Shown: positions 36,024 through 44,909 of the stretch, one piece after another
Layout: every line of letters begins with the position of its first letter
Position numbering within the stretch: position 1 is the first letter of the stretch
Assembly (NCBI GenBank): GCA_937139155.1
Contig: CAKZPI010000001.1
Span: 104,355-168,354 of the forward strand
Direction of reading: 5' to 3'
Source of the DNA: an uncultured Flavobacteriales bacterium
GTDB taxonomy: Bacteria > Bacteroidota > Bacteroidia > Flavobacteriales > JBLHRE01
Length of the DNA stretch: 64,000 nt
Notes under the pieces: generated by a model
The model's database searches: none
What the model saw: the letters and a program-made list of their open reading frames with translations, nothing else
Told to the model about the DNA's origin: nothing
Made by a program: the position numbers and the translations under genes

Positions 36024-37043
36024 TTGAAATTAGCATACATTCCGAAAACCTCAATACTTTCAATCCTGTTTTTGGTATTTGCCCTAAGCTTTGGTGCTAA
36101 GGCGCAAAGTATAAGGATGGTAAAAGACTCCGTTTATGCGGATCAATCTCTTCAAGTTTTTGAGCCAAAACATAAGTCTGAATTTGGGCCCATGCTCATC
36201 GGATTTCAGCCTCGAGTTTCTAGAGTTTGGCCAGAAGGAAGGTATTTAGACTCTCTTTCTGATTTGGCAAATAAGTACAATGCGGTATTGATTGTACCCA
36301 ATGGTGGGCGTGATGGGGAATTTGAAAATGAAGAGGATTATGATTTTCTGGCCCGGTCTGTAAAGGCTCTTTTGGTAGAGTTCAGGTTAGATCCTACCCG
36401 AATTTTTGCAGTTGGTCTGAACGAAGGGGCAGATGATGCCATTCAATTTTGCCTGAAGAGGCCAGAGGTGATTTCAGGAGCCATCCTGATTGATCCTACC
36501 CTAAGCGGGCAAAAGCATGTTTTTAACTTCAAAGAGAACGCGGTTGGTAAAAAGTTTTTGTTCATTCATTACTTTAAGAATTTCCCCAGAAATCGAATGA
36601 GGCCCTTGGTAGAAATGCTTCAACACAACCATGCCAATGTAAGGTTTGAGGTAGTAAAACCCATGACTAAAAAATTCAGTTTCGGAAATACCCATTCAAG
36701 ATTTATTGAGAAATTAGACTGGATTCTTGAACAAGACTATTGGGGGATAAAGGCTGAAAATGAAGAAAATGAGGCTTTGAATGTCTTTGTTTACAATGTT
36801 TTAAGTCGTGAAATACCCATGGGCGGTAAGTTAACCATCGACCTAACTTCGGGTCGGCCAGGTGCCATGCTCATTCAAATCATCGACCAAGATGATCGCA
36901 TTCGATTTGAGGAGGTATACTATTTTGTTTTTGGAAAACGATATGTTGTGATTACTCCACCCAAACTAGATCAGGGGCATTATATACTTCGCTTAAACTG
37001 CCCGCTAGGCGTGGTAGAAGAGTCTTTTCAGGTTAAGGGTTAG
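36024..37043 (+). CDS. Alpha/beta hydrolase-like protein with nucleophile Ser replaced, probable pseudo-esterase
   Basis: A secreted protein of 339 aa (signal peptide ending SFGAKAQ). The core has the esterase D/poly-hydroxybutyrate-depolymerase-like order MLIGFQPR, AVLIVPNGGRDGEFENEED, then RIFAVGLNEGADDAIQFCLKRP. The elbow normally G-x-S-x-G is GLNEG with Asn133, so catalysis is doubtful. The C-terminal part (GGKLTIDLTSGRPGAM, LDQGHYILRLNC, SFQVKG) looks like a T9SS type A-like sandwich without the usual YPNP start. The start is TTG. It shares its stop tetranucleotide TTAG with the convergent lipoprotein gene. Confidence 0.6.
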   Translation: MKLAYIPKTSILSILFLVFALSFGAKAQSIRMVKDSVYADQSLQVFEPKHKSEFGPMLIGFQPRVSRVWPEGRYLDSLSDLANKYNAVLIVPNGGRDGEFENEEDYDFLARSVKALLVEFRLDPTRIFAVGLNEGADDAIQFCLKRPEVISGAILIDPTLSGQKHVFNFKENAVGKKFLFIHYFKNFPRNRMRPLVEMLQHNHANVRFEVVKPMTKKFSFGNTHSRFIEKLDWILEQDYWGIKAENEENEALNVFVYNVLSREIPMGGKLTIDLTSGRPGAMLIQIIDQDDRIRFEEVYYFVFGKRYVVITPPKLDQGHYILRLNCPLGVVEESFQVKG

Positions 37044-37948
37044 TCAAGGTCAAGGTCTAAGTTCAGTCTATAAATGGAGTCAGCAAGGCTGTTTAGTTTC
37101 CAGTAAGGCAGTCGGAAGCTAGTATCCAGTTTCATTTTGCTGGTTTTCCATTCAGCATTTTCTGAAAATCCATCCTTGTAAGATTCCTGTATTTCTAAGA
37201 TTTGAAAAGGCGATTGATTGGCAATTTTCAGAATTACCTTCCTTTCAGGTGCATTCGTGGCTAGGGTATAAGTGAATTCATGTTCTGATTCATTAAGGGT
37301 TCCCTTTGCGGGGATGGGTTTTGGGTCTAAATGTAAAAGTCTTAGAGTAAATGAATTCGGGAAGATCTGAAAATCACCCGTAGGTAAAAGCTCAGGACTT
37401 AAACGGGCGGTGTTGAACAAGGCATCCTCAAGAAATACATTACCTAGGCTCTTATTACGATCTCCCTCCTCTTCGAAATAAGAAAACTGTTGAAAGAACC
37501 AGGCCTCTTCGTTGTAATTCAATTGATGAAAGCTTTGTCCGCACCAGTCTTGGCTAGAATGTGTCACCTTCAAGGCCTCCTTTCTAAAATCAACCGGTGT
37601 AAAAACGGAGTTCATCATAGAGTAATCATACAGCCCCGTGGTAAATCTTTTGATGTGATTTTGTTTTAAAACGGAGGTTGAAGGTTCATTCCCCTTTTCA
37701 TTTTTCACTTGTTTATCGGTTCGGAAAGGCTCGGTAACAAAAATGCTCACGGATCTACCCTTACGAATTTCCCCATACCGACTTTGTTCCAAATCGTAGA
37801 GGTTGATCTCAGCCAAACCTTGGTACCAGTATGACTTAAAAGATTCAGAGGCTTGAAATTTTTCTAGATTTTCACTGGCTTCCTCCTGGCAGCTCCAAGA
37901 AAAAAACGCCAAGGCAGTTAAGGTTACGTACTTTATGGAAGCTTTCAT
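37040..37948 (-). CDS. Conserved Bacteroidota lipoprotein of unknown function
   Basis: ATG at 37948 gives a lipoprotein signal with lipobox FFSWSC; an ORF extension to 37990 is not needed. The mature 280-residue protein has conserved-looking segments FKSYWYQGLAEINLYDLEQSRYGEIRKG and QDWCGQSFHQLN. Proteins like this are conserved across the phylum and some have been labelled septum formation inhibitor Maf; I see no Maf N-terminal S.SPRR motif, so that label is not supported. It converges with the pseudo-esterase. Function unknown. Confidence 0.75.
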   Translation of the reverse strand: MKASIKYVTLTALAFFSWSCQEEASENLEKFQASESFKSYWYQGLAEINLYDLEQSRYGEIRKGRSVSIFVTEPFRTDKQVKNEKGNEPSTSVLKQNHIKRFTTGLYDYSMMNSVFTPVDFRKEALKVTHSSQDWCGQSFHQLNYNEEAWFFQQFSYFEEEGDRNKSLGNVFLEDALFNTARLSPELLPTGDFQIFPNSFTLRLLHLDPKPIPAKGTLNESEHEFTYTLATNAPERKVILKIANQSPFQILEIQESYKDGFSENAEWKTSKMKLDTSFRLPYWKLNSLADSIYRLNLDLDLD

Positions 37949-37975
37949 ATTTCCTGTATTTTCGTTTAAAGCAAA

Positions 37976-38626
37976 ATGGCAATGACCCAAGTTCTAAAGA
38001 ATATTGAATATATCAAATGGCTGAAGGAGGTCTTGAGAACCGATCTCCCCGGCTGGAATGCTCAGTCGAGGCTTTTGCCAAATAGACCAAAACCCAATTG
38101 GGAATGGGTAGAGAAGCAGAAGCCTAAAGTTTCAGCCGTGCTATTATTGCTATACCCAAGAGAGGAGGGCTGGCATATTGTATTTACCAAAAGGCATAAT
38201 TATAAGGGGGTACATGCCAATCAAATATCCTTTCCTGGAGGAAAGCTTGAAAGGGGAGAAGGCTTTAGAGAGGCTGCTTTGCGCGAAACGGAAGAGGAGC
38301 TTGGTTTGAATCGGGAAAAGCCAGAGCTTTTGGGTTCCTTGTCGAAAATCTACATTCCACCATCCAATTTCATAGTTCACCCTCAAGTGGGCTTTGTAGA
38401 TCATACCCCAAAATTTATTGCTGAAGAGCGGGAAGTAAAAGAAATCATCGAGGTCCCCGTTTCCTATTTTCATTCCCTTGAAAAAGCCGAAGAAGTTGAG
38501 CTTTTGGTTCGGGGTGAAAAAATGAAGGTTCCAGCCTTTAAACCCTTCGGTGAAATCATCTGGGGGGCCACCGCCATGATCTTGTCTGAATTCATTGCTC
38601 TACACGAAGCAGACAAAAAGGCATAG
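37976..38626 (+). CDS. Nudix hydrolase, coenzyme A pyrophosphatase-like
   Basis: A 216-aa hydrolase that likely splits CoA or acyl-CoA to 4'-phosphopantetheine and 3',5'-ADP. It carries HANQISFPGGK before the Nudix box, as in the NudL/YeaB family, and the box GGKLERGEGFREAALRETEEELGL (G-x5-E-x7-REU-x-EE-x-GU). The N-terminal SRLLPNRPKPN fits the same subfamily. It starts 28 bases from the divergent lipoprotein. Confidence 0.88.
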   Translation: MAMTQVLKNIEYIKWLKEVLRTDLPGWNAQSRLLPNRPKPNWEWVEKQKPKVSAVLLLLYPREEGWHIVFTKRHNYKGVHANQISFPGGKLERGEGFREAALRETEEELGLNREKPELLGSLSKIYIPPSNFIVHPQVGFVDHTPKFIAEEREVKEIIEVPVSYFHSLEKAEEVELLVRGEKMKVPAFKPFGEIIWGATAMILSEFIALHEADKKA

Positions 38627-38751
38627 AAAACAAGGGTTTTATCATTTTATTAGCGAAAAACACGACAAGTTGTCATAAAAGCAGGTCTGGTATTTGATTT
38701 GACCTGTATGGGTTGAACAAGAAAAAAGTATAACCTAAAAACAAAAAGATT

Positions 38752-39177
38752 ATGACACTTGTAAAATTTAACAACAAACCCTGGAACAATTTAGACTGGC
38801 TTGAGTCTTTCTTTGATTCAGATCGCTTAGACTCTTCCGTGCATCGAGGATTGCCTGCGGTGAACATCCGTGAAAACGACAATGGTTTTCATATTGAGGT
38901 ATCCGCGCCCGGATTCGAAAAGGACGATTTCAATTTAGAAATTGAAAACGAAATGTTGAAGATTACGGCCGAAACCAAGGTTGAAAAAGACCATGATGAG
39001 GACCGCTATACCCTACGTGAATTTGGGTACACAAATTTCCAGCGTATGTTCAGCCTACCTGAATCGGTAGATTCAAACAAGATTGAGGCTAGCTATAAGA
39101 ATGGAATTCTTCATATTGAAGTTCCTAAAAAAGATGAAGCAAAGCCCAAGCCTGCACAAAGGATTCGCATTAAATAG
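38752..39177 (+). CDS. Small heat-shock protein Hsp20/alpha-crystallin
   Basis: A 141-aa chaperone with the alpha-crystallin domain: PAVNIRENDNGFHIEVSAPGFEKDDF at about residues 34-60, FGYTNFQRMFSLPESVDSNKIEASYKNGILHIEVPKKD with the A-x-x-x-n-G-v-L motif as ASYKNGIL. It binds unfolded proteins without ATP. It stands alone between a candidate heat-type palindrome GACAAGTTGTC (38664-38674) and a long terminator. Length normal. Confidence 0.93.
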   Translation: MTLVKFNNKPWNNLDWLESFFDSDRLDSSVHRGLPAVNIRENDNGFHIEVSAPGFEKDDFNLEIENEMLKITAETKVEKDHDEDRYTLREFGYTNFQRMFSLPESVDSNKIEASYKNGILHIEVPKKDEAKPKPAQRIRIK

Positions 39178-39197
39178 AAGAATTGGTGATTGATGGG

Positions 39198-39245
39198 TAA
39201 CGGTGTTCTTGCTCAATTGGGCGAGGGCACCGTTATTTCTTTTTT
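39198..39245 (+). terminator. Intrinsic terminator after hsp20
   Basis: An 8-bp outer stem (TAACGGTG with CACCGTTA) continues inward with G-U rich pairing to a short AATTG loop and is followed by TTTCTTTTTT. It lies 21 bases after the stop. Confidence 0.8.
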
Positions 39246-39318
39246 AAGCTTTTTCAAACTTTCCTACCAATTTTTCAGATTTGGAACATCAATAAATTTC
39301 GATCCGTATTTTTGACCC

Positions 39319-40086
39319 ATGCTGAGAAAAGATCCCTTTGGACATATTATCCTTTTGAAACGTCTTCTTTATATGGCAGTAGGCAGCTTGACCTATAGAA
39401 GATATAATGGATTCAATGACCTGGAGATTGAAGGGGCGGAAATCTTGAAAGAGCTGCCTGAGCGGGGAGTTATGTTTGTTTCAAACCATCAAACCTATTT
39501 TGCAGATGTAATTGCGCTCTATCATATCTTCTTTGCAGCGAACAATAAAAGGTACGGAAACCTTAAGCCACCTACCTACCTTCTAAGGCCCAAGACCAAT
39601 ATTTACTACGTTGCGGCAAAGGAGACCATGAATGCAGGGCTTCTTCCCAAATTATTCAAGTATGCAGGAGCCATAACCATTAAAAGGGCATGGAGAGATG
39701 CCGGAAAGGAGGTTAATCGGGCGGTAGACATGGGTGAGGTTGAGAATATTTACAAGGCAGTAAAACAGGGCTGGGTCATTAATTTCCCGCAAGGAACCAC
39801 CAAACCATTTGCCCCCGGAAGAAAAGGAGTGATTCGAATTATAAATGACACCAACCCAATAGTTGTGCCGGTAGTGATTGATGGGTTTAGAAGGGCCTTT
39901 GATAAAAAAGGTTTGAGGATCAAAAAGCGAGGGGTTACCCTAAGAATAAGGTTTAAGCCCCCTTTTCATTTAGATGACTCAATGAATAAAACGGATCAGC
40001 TCAACAAGATTATGAAAGAAATTGAGCAAAGCCCTGAGTTCATACGAGTCAAGTCTTTGGATGAGCTGCGTCAAGAAATGAAGTAG
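39319..40086 (+). CDS. Lysophospholipid acyltransferase-like (PlsC family)
   Basis: A 255-aa 1-acylglycerol-3-phosphate O-acyltransferase-like enzyme. The catalytic block is VSNHQTYFADVIALYHI, in which His and Asp are separated by five residues; the canonical form is H-x4-D. The second block is NFPQGTTKPFAPGRKGVIR in the place of FPEGTRS. A central Arg/Lys-rich ITIKRAWRDAG also fits. The product may be a phosphatidic acid or an ornithine/sulfonolipid precursor; this is unclear. It precedes sixA by 49 bases. Confidence 0.82.
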   Translation: MLRKDPFGHIILLKRLLYMAVGSLTYRRYNGFNDLEIEGAEILKELPERGVMFVSNHQTYFADVIALYHIFFAANNKRYGNLKPPTYLLRPKTNIYYVAAKETMNAGLLPKLFKYAGAITIKRAWRDAGKEVNRAVDMGEVENIYKAVKQGWVINFPQGTTKPFAPGRKGVIRIINDTNPIVVPVVIDGFRRAFDKKGLRIKKRGVTLRIRFKPPFHLDDSMNKTDQLNKIMKEIEQSPEFIRVKSLDELRQEMK

Positions 40087-40135
40087 CTTTCAATTTCAGT
40101 CGAAAACCAATACCTTTTCAAAAATTGATTGAAAA

Positions 40136-40627
40136 ATGAAAACCTTGGTATTGGTTAGACATGCAAAGTCTACTTGGAAAGAAAAAGATCTTGCAGATAT
40201 AGATAGGCCTTTAAATCCTCGAGGAATACGAGATGCACATCTGCTTTCTAAAAACCTTTCTTCCAAATTAAAGCCCCAAAAAATCTATACGTCTCCTGCT
40301 ACCCGGGCATTCCATACGGCCACCATTTTTGCCCGAAACCTGAACTTTTCCTTCTTTGATTATCATGTGAAAGAGAACCTATACGACCACTCAGGAAGCT
40401 TAGAATTGCTTAATTTTTTTCAAGGATTACCCGGTTTTGCTGAGCAAATCTTGATTTTTGGGCATAGTCCTACCTTTCAGGTTTTAACGGAAAACCTGAG
40501 TGGAGAAAATCTTGATTCTTATCCAACCTGTACGGTTTCGTTTTTAGAGTTTCCGATTGAAACTTGGAGGGATATTCATTCAGAAAAGGCCAAATTGGAA
40601 GTTTATAAACCTGAGGATTTCCGGTAA
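40136..40627 (+). CDS. sixA: Histidine phosphatase SixA-like
   Basis: A 163-aa RHG-type phosphatase with the phosphohistidine site LVRHAKSTWKEKDL at residues 6-19, the conserved RPLNPRG, YTSPATRAFHTA and a second His in IFGHSPTFQVL. SixA dephosphorylates phospho-His in proteins in E. coli. It is adjacent to ppx here, a common order in Bacteroidota, and probably co-transcribed. Confidence 0.88.
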   Translation: MKTLVLVRHAKSTWKEKDLADIDRPLNPRGIRDAHLLSKNLSSKLKPQKIYTSPATRAFHTATIFARNLNFSFFDYHVKENLYDHSGSLELLNFFQGLPGFAEQILIFGHSPTFQVLTENLSGENLDSYPTCTVSFLEFPIETWRDIHSEKAKLEVYKPEDFR

Positions 40628-40714
40628 GAGATTGATATTGAGAAGTCTCAATCCCTTGAATTGAAATTATGCTTTTTGACCACTTAATTTATCTTTAAGC
40701 CAAAGTGATTTTCC

Positions 40715-41617
40715 ATGGAAATAAAGAGGGTTGCAGCCATAGATATTGGTTCAAATGCGGTGAGAATGTTAATTTCAAATGTCTTAATTGACGGAACCTC
40801 TCATTCGTATAAAAAAGGAAACTTGGTGCGCTTGCCCATTCGTTTAGGAGCAGATGTTTTCTCAGAAGGCAAAATCTCGAAACTGAATGGAAACAAGTTG
40901 GTAAGTGGAATGATGGCCTTTAAAAGAATCATGGAAATCCACGATGTGGTTACCTATAAGGCCTGTGCAACCTCCGCCATGCGTGAAGCCGAGAACGGTG
41001 AAAAGTGGGTTCAAAAGGTTTTGAAAAAATCAGGGATTCCCATTCAAATTATAAATGGAAAAGAGGAAGCTCGAATCATTTATTCTACCCAAATTGCAGA
41101 AATGCTTGATGATACTGAGCCACATCTTTACGTAGATGTAGGGGGTGGTTCAACCGAAATCACCCTGTTCTACGAAGGGAAAATCTTGGCAAGCCAAAGC
41201 TTTAACATAGGAACGGTTAGAATCTTAAACGGGAAAGTAAGCGAGGAAGCCTGGGAAAATCTTAAGACTTGGCTAAAGCGTATATCAAATCAGTTTGATT
41301 TTATAAACCTGATTGGGTCGGGTGGAAACATCAACAAAATCTTCAAAATAAGCGGAATTAAAAACGGGAAACCCCTTCCTTATGTAAAGCTATATGAGAT
41401 TTACAAAGGACTGAATAAGCTGAGTTTAGACCAGAGAATGTCTGACATGAGCTTGAACCCCGATCGTGCGGATGTAATTGTTCCGGCGGCTGAAATTTTC
41501 TTAACCGTAATGAAAACGGTTAGTTCAAAGAATGTTTTGGTTCCTAAGGTTGGTTTACCCGATGGTTTGGCAAGAATGGCCTACGAAGATTTTGTTGAGT
41601 ATAAACTCGACCTCTAA
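40715..41617 (+). CDS. ppx: Exopolyphosphatase/guanosine pentaphosphate phosphohydrolase (Ppx/GppA)
   Basis: A 300-aa ASKHA-fold phosphatase that hydrolyses polyphosphate ends. Motifs are AAIDIGSNAVRML (phosphate 1), ACATSAMREAENG, IINGKEEARIIY and VDVGGGSTEITLF (phosphate 2), then PVGLPDGLARMAYE-like PKVGLPDGLA. It lacks the longer C-terminal domains of the E. coli enzyme, as in many Bacteroidota. It ends 11 bases before crtI, so could be the first gene of that transcript. Ppk1 is encoded at 17764. Confidence 0.9.
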   Translation: MEIKRVAAIDIGSNAVRMLISNVLIDGTSHSYKKGNLVRLPIRLGADVFSEGKISKLNGNKLVSGMMAFKRIMEIHDVVTYKACATSAMREAENGEKWVQKVLKKSGIPIQIINGKEEARIIYSTQIAEMLDDTEPHLYVDVGGGSTEITLFYEGKILASQSFNIGTVRILNGKVSEEAWENLKTWLKRISNQFDFINLIGSGGNINKIFKISGIKNGKPLPYVKLYEIYKGLNKLSLDQRMSDMSLNPDRADVIVPAAEIFLTVMKTVSSKNVLVPKVGLPDGLARMAYEDFVEYKLDL

Positions 41618-41628
41618 TACTGAATAAT

Positions 41629-43095
41629 TTGGGAAAAGTTCTAATCATTGGCTCTGGTTTTTCCGGTATGAGCGCCGCTGCCTTTATGGCTAAATCTGGC
41701 CACCAAGTAGTGGTTCTTGAAAAAAATGAGGGTCCGGGAGGAAGGGCAGGTGTTTGGGAAAAAGGAGGCTTTAAATTTGATATGGGACCTTCCTGGTATT
41801 GGATGCCGGATGTTTTTGAACGTTTCTTTGAAAGCTTCGGAAAGAAGGTAGAAGACTATTATCAACTTGAAAGACTGGATCCTTCCTACCGGGTTTATTT
41901 TGAAAAGGATGAATTTGATGTACCCGCGAGTTTTGAAGAATTAGGAAATAGGTTTGAAATTCTAGAACCTGGAGCAAAAGCCAAACTGGATAAGTTCTTA
42001 AAAGAGGCTAAGATTAAATATGAAGTAGGCATGCAAGACCTGGTTCGGAAACCTGGTTTAAGCTTTACCGAATACATTGACCCTAGGGTTTTCAAAGGCC
42101 TTGGAAGCTTGCATCTTTTAAAAGATATGCGCTCTTACGTACAGAAAAGCTTCAAACATCCTCAAATTAAGGCCATTCTTGAATTTCCAGTTTTGTTTTT
42201 AGGAGAAAGGCCTCAAAAAACACCTGCCCTATATAGCTTGATGAATTATGCTGATTTGGTATTGGGAACATGGTATCCAAAGGGGGGAATGCATGAGATT
42301 TCTAAGGCCATGATGAAACTTTGCCAAGAGCTTGGGGTTGATTTCAAGTTTAAGAAAGAAGTGGTTTCCCTTGAAGGGGAAGGAAAAAAGCTCTCAAAGG
42401 CCATTCTTAAAAACGGAGATATTCTAGAATTTGACCTTGTTATATCAGGAGCTGATTATAATCATACCGATCAAGAATTGCTTCCGAAAGGAAAACAAAA
42501 CTATTCGAAAAAATACTGGGAATCTAGGTCGATGGCACCGGGTTCAATTTTGTATTTCTTAGGGGTTAATAAGCGCATTCCTAAGCTTTTACATCATAAT
42601 TTATTTTTTGATACCGATTTCGATCAACATGCAAATGATATTTATGAAAATCCAAACTGGACCCAAAATCCGTTGTTTTATGCATGCTGTCCGTCTAAAA
42701 CTGACCAGGCCGTAGCGCCCGATGGAATGGAGAATTTATTTATCTTGATTCCCACGGCGCCTGGAAAGGCAGATTCGGCGGCGGTTCGTGAAGAATATTT
42801 TAACAAGGTGATGAATAGGTTAGAAGATAGAACGGGTACCTCCTTGCGCAATCATATTGTGGTTCGGCGAGATTTTGGCTTTCATGACTTCAAGTCTCGT
42901 TATCACTCTTTCAAAGGAAATGCTTACGGCTTGGCCAATACCCTGAAACAAACTGGGTTTCTAAAACCGAGTATTAAGTCTAAATCTTTTGAGAACTTAT
43001 TTTTCACGGGTCAATTAACGGTTCCAGGTCCTGGGGTGCCTCCCTCCCTTATTTCGGGAGAGTTGGTTGCCAAAGAAGCTGGTAAAATTCTTTAA
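41629..43095 (+). CDS. crtI: Phytoene desaturase CrtI
   Basis: CrtI introduces double bonds into phytoene to form lycopene, using FAD. The 488-aa protein starts with the dinucleotide-binding VLIIGSGFSGMSAAAFMAKSG (residues 4-24, in parts) and VVLEKNEGPGGRAGVWEKGGFKFDMGPSWYWMP, and ends FFTGQLTVPGPGVPPSLISGE, a strong CrtI signature. The start is a TTG at 41629, 11 bases after ppx. The next gene begins 3-9 bases later. No separate operator like the light-regulon ones was found here. Confidence 0.93.
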   Translation: MGKVLIIGSGFSGMSAAAFMAKSGHQVVVLEKNEGPGGRAGVWEKGGFKFDMGPSWYWMPDVFERFFESFGKKVEDYYQLERLDPSYRVYFEKDEFDVPASFEELGNRFEILEPGAKAKLDKFLKEAKIKYEVGMQDLVRKPGLSFTEYIDPRVFKGLGSLHLLKDMRSYVQKSFKHPQIKAILEFPVLFLGERPQKTPALYSLMNYADLVLGTWYPKGGMHEISKAMMKLCQELGVDFKFKKEVVSLEGEGKKLSKAILKNGDILEFDLVISGADYNHTDQELLPKGKQNYSKKYWESRSMAPGSILYFLGVNKRIPKLLHHNLFFDTDFDQHANDIYENPNWTQNPLFYACCPSKTDQAVAPDGMENLFILIPTAPGKADSAAVREEYFNKVMNRLEDRTGTSLRNHIVVRRDFGFHDFKSRYHSFKGNAYGLANTLKQTGFLKPSIKSKSFENLFFTGQLTVPGPGVPPSLISGELVAKEAGKIL

Positions 43096-43104
43096 ACCTT
43101 GCCT

Positions 43105-43950
43105 ATGAAGCATTTGTACGATTCCGTTTCTTATAAAACAAGTAAGGCCATTACTCATACCTATAGTACCTCATTTTCTTTGGGAATTAAAAGTTTGGCT
43201 ACTCGTTTTCATGATCCCATTTATGCCATTTACGGTTTTGTGAGATTGGCGGATGAAATTGTGGATACCTTCCATGATTTCCCCAAAAAAGAACTCTTAG
43301 ATCGGTTTGAAGCGGAGACTTGGAAGGCTTTGGACGAAAAAATTTCGTTGAATCCGGCCTTGAACTCCTTTCAAGATACGGTTCATAGTTTTCAAATAAG
43401 TCCTAAACTTATTCAAGCCTTTTTGCATTCAATGCGGCTTGACTTAGAAGAGCAGACTTATGACCGGGAGGGGTTTGAAGAGTATATTTATGGTTCAGCA
43501 GAGGTAGTAGGCCTTATGTGCTTGCATGTTTTCACCGAAGGGGATAAGGAGCTCTACAAAGAGCTTGAACCGGGAGCCAAGCGGTTGGGGGCTGCTTTTC
43601 AAAAAGTAAATTTTCTTCGAGATGTACAGGCCGATTTTGAAAATTTAGGACGGGCCTATTTCCCAAACGTAGATTTACGGGCTTTTTCTGAGCAGGATAA
43701 AAAAGAAATTGAAGCTGAAATTGCTGAAGATTTTAGAGTAGCTTACGAAAGCATTAAAAGGCTTCCGAAAGGGGTTCGATTTGGGGTAGAGGTAGCCTAT
43801 TTTTATTACATGGCTCTGTTTCGGAAAATCCGAAAAACACCCGCCCCAAAAGTAATGCACCAAAGAATTAGAGTACCCAACTTGAGAAAGGCCTTTATTT
43901 GGTTTTCAACCTATTTCAAGTGCAATGTCATAAATTATAGATTTGGCTAA
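43105..43950 (+). CDS. crtB: Phytoene synthase CrtB
   Basis: CrtB joins two geranylgeranyl diphosphates to phytoene. Length 281 aa. Asp-rich metal-binding motifs are DEIVD (about residues 46-50, in VRLADEIVDTFHDF) and DVQAD (in NFLRDVQADFENLGRAYFP), and YSTSFSLG is typical near the N-terminus. ATG at 43105 is preferred over a TTG at 43099. The 3' end overlaps the next gene by 8 bases. Confidence 0.93.
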   Translation: MKHLYDSVSYKTSKAITHTYSTSFSLGIKSLATRFHDPIYAIYGFVRLADEIVDTFHDFPKKELLDRFEAETWKALDEKISLNPALNSFQDTVHSFQISPKLIQAFLHSMRLDLEEQTYDREGFEEYIYGSAEVVGLMCLHVFTEGDKELYKELEPGAKRLGAAFQKVNFLRDVQADFENLGRAYFPNVDLRAFSEQDKKEIEAEIAEDFRVAYESIKRLPKGVRFGVEVAYFYYMALFRKIRKTPAPKVMHQRIRVPNLRKAFIWFSTYFKCNVINYRFG

Positions 43951-44380
43951 ACTAGGAATCGCTCTACTTATATTTTTTACTGCCGCCAATAATCCCTGGA
44001 AACTCAATGCGAGTTTTTGCCTAGGAAAGAAGGAGGAAATTCAAAACCCTAAATCTGGCCTTGAATGGGCTTATGCCGGAGCTTTTGAATGTATGAAGGC
44101 AGAGGATGCTTGGAATCCTTATTCTAAATATGAGCACTTCAAAAAGGGGTGTTCTTTTATTGATAAAGGGGTGAGCCTGGATTCTAACAATGTTCATGTA
44201 AGACTGGTTCGTTTTGTGATTCAAGATCAGTCTCCTGAATTCCTAGGCTATCATTCTGAAATTGAGGAGGACGAAGCGTTTTTAAGGTCAAATTTAGAAG
44301 CTTGGCTGAAAGAGGCTCCAGAAGAAAACCAAGAATTGGTAATTAAAATGCTCAAAAGTACAAGGTATTATGAGGAATGA
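43943..44380 (+). CDS. Small secreted protein of unknown function in the carotenoid cluster
   Basis: A 145-aa protein with a short N-terminal hydrophobic segment (KLGIALLIFFTAANN), read from a TTG that lies inside crtB. It has acidic residues and conserved-looking segments DKGVSLDSNNVHVRLVRFVIQDQSPEFLGY and RSNLEAWLKEAPEE; the first looks like a tetratricopeptide-like helix pair. It overlaps crtB by 8 and idi by 11 bases, so it is translated with the cluster. No function is recognised, but it is linked to carotenoid synthesis by position. Confidence 0.65.
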   Translation: MAKLGIALLIFFTAANNPWKLNASFCLGKKEEIQNPKSGLEWAYAGAFECMKAEDAWNPYSKYEHFKKGCSFIDKGVSLDSNNVHVRLVRFVIQDQSPEFLGYHSEIEEDEAFLRSNLEAWLKEAPEENQELVIKMLKSTRYYEE

Positions 44381-44909
44381 ACCTCAGGTGATATTGGTAG
44401 ATGAAGAAGATGTTCCCATTGGTAAAATGGGCAAACAAGAGGTGCATGAGAAAGGCCTTTTGCATCGAGCATTTTCCGTTTTTGTGGTGAACAATAAAAA
44501 GCAGATTCTTCTCCAAAGAAGGGCTTTGACCAAATATCATTCTCCAGGCTTATGGACCAATACTTGTTGTTCACACCCAATGCCCGGTGAAGGAACTGAG
44601 GTTGCTGCGCATAGAAGGCTGGTTGAAGAGCTAGGTATGGGGGCCCAGTTAAGGTATTTGTTCAAATTCATTTACAAACATGAATTTGAGAATGGACTTA
44701 TTGAACATGAATTGGATCATGTTTTTTTAGGAAGGGAATCAACGGGCTTAAGTTTGAACCCAGAGGAAGTGGATGGGGTGAAATGGATGGGCCTACCTGA
44801 AATTGAAGAGGATTTGAAAGTAAATCCTCAGTCCTACACTCCGTGGTTTAAGATTGTTTTTCAGAGATTTGCAAAAGAGTTAAAAGATAATATTCATGAT
44901 TTGGTTTAA
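44370..44909 (+). CDS. idi: Isopentenyl-diphosphate delta-isomerase, type I
   Basis: Idi interconverts IPP and DMAPP and supplies the carotenoid route. The 179-aa Nudix-like protein has the catalytic Cys in TNTCCSHPMPGEG and the Glu motif in IEHELDHVFLG, plus EVDGVKWMGLPEI. A divalent metal is required. The start overlaps the previous gene by 11 bases and the end overlaps crtZ by 14. Confidence 0.95.
   Translation: MRNEPQVILVDEEDVPIGKMGKQEVHEKGLLHRAFSVFVVNNKKQILLQRRALTKYHSPGLWTNTCCSHPMPGEGTEVAAHRRLVEELGMGAQLRYLFKFIYKHEFENGLIEHELDHVFLGRESTGLSLNPEEVDGVKWMGLPEIEEDLKVNPQSYTPWFKIVFQRFAKELKDNIHDLV

Noticed and set aside
37040..37948. Septum formation inhibitor Maf
   Set aside because: A lipoprotein signal is present and the Maf N-terminal motif is absent, so the label is not supported.
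38664..38674. GACAAGTTGTC palindrome as part of the light-regulon operator set
   Set aside because: It does not match TTTGTTNAACAAA and stands before hsp20, so it is not counted as a member.
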